Positions 5,957-7,881 of a stretch of DNA of 7,881 nt are shown one piece after another. The stretch is from an uncultured Clostridium sp. (GTDB taxonomy: Bacteria; Bacillota; Clostridia; UBA1212; UBA1255), in contig USLW01000085.1 of the NCBI GenBank assembly GCA_900555605.1, forward strand, positions 1-7,881, given 5' to 3'. The notes beneath the pieces are model-generated. The model was not told where the DNA came from, ran no database searches, and saw only the letters and a list, made by a program, of their open reading frames with translations. Position numbers and translations under genes: made by a program. How positions within the stretch are numbered: position 1 is the stretch's first letter; every line of letters begins with the position of its first letter.

Positions 5957-7785
5957 AAAAGATCGGTTGTAAATTGTTATCGCTTTTATTTTTACTCTCT
6001 TTAGCAGCAGTGTGTGTATCATGCGGAGAGAAGAAGGAGACGGAAATGAAAAAAACAGAATATGAAGGGGACCTTTACGGAGACGGCTATCAGATGAATC
6101 TGCTGGTGGGAATCGATCAGTTCGGCCGAACCTTTCAGACCGTGGCGGATGCAAAGGAAAACAGAGAGGTGGGGATCTTCTTTTTTCTCTGGATGGGGCA
6201 GCCTTTCGGCGCGGATATCTACAATACGAGAATTCTGCTTGAGCAGTACGGCATTTCAAAAGTACTGCTGGAGGAGGATGCGGTCTGTCCCGCGGGCCAA
6301 CCGTATTATTGGGATGAACCGCTTTGGGGATATTATAACAGCGGAGATGAATGGGTAATCCGCAAGCAGATTGAGCTGCTGACCATGGCGGATATTGATT
6401 TTCTTGTATTTGATACGACAAATACGTTAACCTATTCTTCGGTTTATAAAAGAATTCTGCGGATTATCGAAGAATACCGCAATGAGGGATGGGATGCGCC
6501 GCAGGTCGTATTCTACACGCACAGCCGCTCCATACAAACAATCAATGCGCTGTATCAGGAGCTGTATTCACAAAATCTGTATCCCGAGGCATGGTATAGA
6601 GTAAACGGCAAGCCCATGATTATTGGATATGATTCTGTGTCAAAGGACATTGCGGAAGCGCAGACCAGGTCTGACTACGAATATCTTCCTGCTCCCCTCA
6701 GCGAGGAGGTGCGGAACTTCTTCCATATCAGGGAGGCCAGATGGCCCAACGATGAAGTGAATGACAATACGTTTCCTTATACAGAATGGCAGTATCCGCA
6801 GCCCATGAACGGGAATATGATGAGTGTCTCCGTGGCAACGCATCCGATGGTACCTTTCAGCTTTTCTTTGACACATGAGAATTGGTGCAACTGGGGACGC
6901 GGTTACAATGTAGAGACAGGAGAAAACGTTTCTGCGGATATTTTAACAGGGACCTTTTTTCAATCGCAGTGGGAGACTGTTTTTGATCAGGAGCCGGAGC
7001 TTGTTTTTGTCACCGGATGGAACGAGTGGATTGCGTTTAAATCTGCGTACGGAGGCGAATATATGCTCTGTGACAACGTGGATCTGGAATATTCCCGGGA
7101 TATCGAGATGATGAAGGGCGGGTACAATGACGCATATTATATCCAGCTCATGCAGAACGTCAGAAAATATAAATATGATTCTTTTGACGGCTATTATACT
7201 GCGCCTGCCTCTAAAACGATTGAAATCGGGGGCGATATCGGGCAATGGGAGGATGTGGCCGCTGTTTACAGGGACGTCGGAAAGGCAAATGTAAAACGTG
7301 ATTCCTACGGCAGTTCGAAGGTGATCCGTTATCAGGCAGACCCGAAACGAAACAATCTCCAGGAGGTTAAGGTGTCTTTTGATGATACCTATTTATATTT
7401 CATGGTGAAGTCTGATGCAGACCTTACAGAAGCTGCCGGTGAGAATTGGATGAATTTGCTGATCGGAACAGGGACGGTTGCTTCCAAAGGATGGGAAGGC
7501 TATGAATATGTAATCAATCGAAATCGAGACGGAAATACCGCGGTGATCGAGCGGCTGTCTGCGGATTACAGCGGCACTGCTTGCGCAGAGGCGGAGTTTG
7601 CAGTATCGGGCGCGGTATTTGAGATAAAAATACCGCGCAGCGCAGTGGGGCTTGCAGAGACGGACGCGTTTTATTTCAAAATCGCAGACGGTGTTGAGAC
7701 GCCCTCTGATATCATGAGCTATTACACCAGCGGAAGCGCGCTGCCCATGGGAAGATTGAGCTATCAATATTATATAGGCAAGTAA
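5953..7785 (+). CDS. Lipoprotein with GH99/GH71-like glycosidase domain and C-terminal CBM9-like domain
   Basis: The product has 610 residues. MKKIGCK, a Leu-rich core and CVSC make a lipoprotein signal with probable lipidation at C24; Cys at lipobox position -3 is unusual. Residues about 55-400 look like a TIM-barrel hydrolase: VGIFFFLWMGQPFG near the start, DFLVFDTTN (D154), and VTGWNEW (356-359), whose W-NEW form with E358 recalls GH99, GH71 and WbsX-type proteins. From about 421, IEIGGDIGQWEDV (W432) and the following beta-strands resemble CBM9-like or DOMON sandwiches that bind sugars at chain ends. The likely role is cutting an extracellular polysaccharide next to the esterase encoded just upstream, with which it overlaps by 4 bp. 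An in-frame TTG at 5902 would put 17 residues before the signal peptide, so ATG 5953 was chosen. The family call comes from motif memory, and the protein could belong to an unclassified GH family. Confidence 0.7.
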   Translation: MKKIGCKLLSLLFLLSLAAVCVSCGEKKETEMKKTEYEGDLYGDGYQMNLLVGIDQFGRTFQTVADAKENREVGIFFFLWMGQPFGADIYNTRILLEQYGISKVLLEEDAVCPAGQPYYWDEPLWGYYNSGDEWVIRKQIELLTMADIDFLVFDTTNTLTYSSVYKRILRIIEEYRNEGWDAPQVVFYTHSRSIQTINALYQELYSQNLYPEAWYRVNGKPMIIGYDSVSKDIAEAQTRSDYEYLPAPLSEEVRNFFHIREARWPNDEVNDNTFPYTEWQYPQPMNGNMMSVSVATHPMVPFSFSLTHENWCNWGRGYNVETGENVSADILTGTFFQSQWETVFDQEPELVFVTGWNEWIAFKSAYGGEYMLCDNVDLEYSRDIEMMKGGYNDAYYIQLMQNVRKYKYDSFDGYYTAPASKTIEIGGDIGQWEDVAAVYRDVGKANVKRDSYGSSKVIRYQADPKRNNLQEVKVSFDDTYLYFMVKSDADLTEAAGENWMNLLIGTGTVASKGWEGYEYVINRNRDGNTAVIERLSADYSGTACAEAEFAVSGAVFEIKIPRSAVGLAETDAFYFKIADGVETPSDIMSYYTSGSALPMGRLSYQYYIGK

Positions 7786-7796
7786 TTGATCTTGGA

Positions 7797-7826
7797 AAAG
7801 CCCGTCCGAAGGCCGGCTTTATATTA
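7797..7826 (+). terminator. Possible weak terminator or attenuator between operon genes
   Basis: AAAGCCCGTCC and GGCCGGCTTT pair around GAA with one bulge and one mismatch, followed by the AT-rich TTTATATT-like tail. It lies between the GH-like gene and the next Shine-Dalgarno site. The imperfect stem and broken T-run suggest partial termination or 3'-end protection rather than a full stop. Confidence 0.45.
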
Positions 7827-7844
7827 GATTGAAGGAGGATGTAT

Positions 7845-7881
7845 ATGATGAAAAAATGTATGGTATCATCGGCGGTGGTGG
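7845..7881 (+). CDS. Start of a further gene, probable signal peptide, 3'-truncated
   Basis: An excellent Shine-Dalgarno AAGGAGG (7832-7838) lies 6 nt before ATG 7845; a second ATG follows at once at 7848. The twelve visible codons read MMKKCMVSSAVV, a basic start turning hydrophobic, as in a signal peptide or lipoprotein signal. It is in the same direction as the lipoprotein operon and 59 bp after it, so it may be a further member of the surface module. Nothing can be said about function. Confidence 0.6.
   Translation, partial: MMKKCMVSSAVV

Noticed and set aside
5666..6421. 251-aa minus-strand open frame across the two lipoprotein genes
   Set aside because: It spans the ATGA junction of two well-supported plus-strand genes, has a low-complexity Pro/Ser/Arg composition and no promoter or ribosome binding site.

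Overview
The window looks like a piece of a Gram-positive Clostridia (Bacillota) chromosome, perhaps a gut or anaerobic relative of the Oscillospirales. That placement is inferred from four things: AGGAGG-type ribosome binding sites, an LPXTG-like surface protein, lipoproteins with short signal peptides, and a tatD / yabE-like / rsmA order close to the Bacillus subtilis yabD-yabE-rnmV-ksgA block. Coding DNA looks moderate in GC, while the one divergent intergenic region is very AT-rich. I see no rRNA, tRNA, CRISPR array, transposase, integrase or phage gene.

The left half (1-3469, all + strand) is housekeeping. It starts with the 3' part of a TcdA-like (t6A dehydratase, ThiF/MoeB superfamily) gene. 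A TatD-family metal-dependent nuclease follows 25 bp later. Then, behind its own strong sigma-A-type promoter and a leader with two hairpins, comes a membrane-anchored YabE-like cell-wall protein (two DUF348, one G5, one 3D domain). It is followed after 14 bp by rsmA/ksgA, the 16S rRNA A1518/A1519 dimethyltransferase. The rnmV (RNase M5) gene that sits between these last two in B. subtilis is absent here. Inside rsmA, codons 30-41 form a perfect 16-bp inverted repeat with a 4-nt loop followed by six T residues. This is a terminator-shaped hairpin within the conserved N-terminal motif and the most unusual DNA-level signal in the window.

The right half (3470-7881) is an accessory cell-surface module. 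A minus-strand gene for a secreted protein with tandem VPQTGE/VPKTGD sorting motifs converges on rsmA and ends at a clear minus-strand terminator. Its promoter lies back to back with that of a plus-strand operon. The operon encodes an SGNH/GDSL-hydrolase lipoprotein and, overlapping by ATGA, a 610-residue lipoprotein that resembles GH99/GH71-like glycosidases with a C-terminal CBM9-like domain. A third gene with a good Shine-Dalgarno site and a signal-peptide-like start begins at 7845 and runs off the window.

My reading is that the right-hand genes form a surface glycan-handling locus. The wall-anchored protein may bind glycan, the SGNH enzyme may remove acyl groups, and the GH-like lipoprotein may cut the backbone. 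The substrate is unknown, and the glycan link rests on family resemblance rather than on any search.
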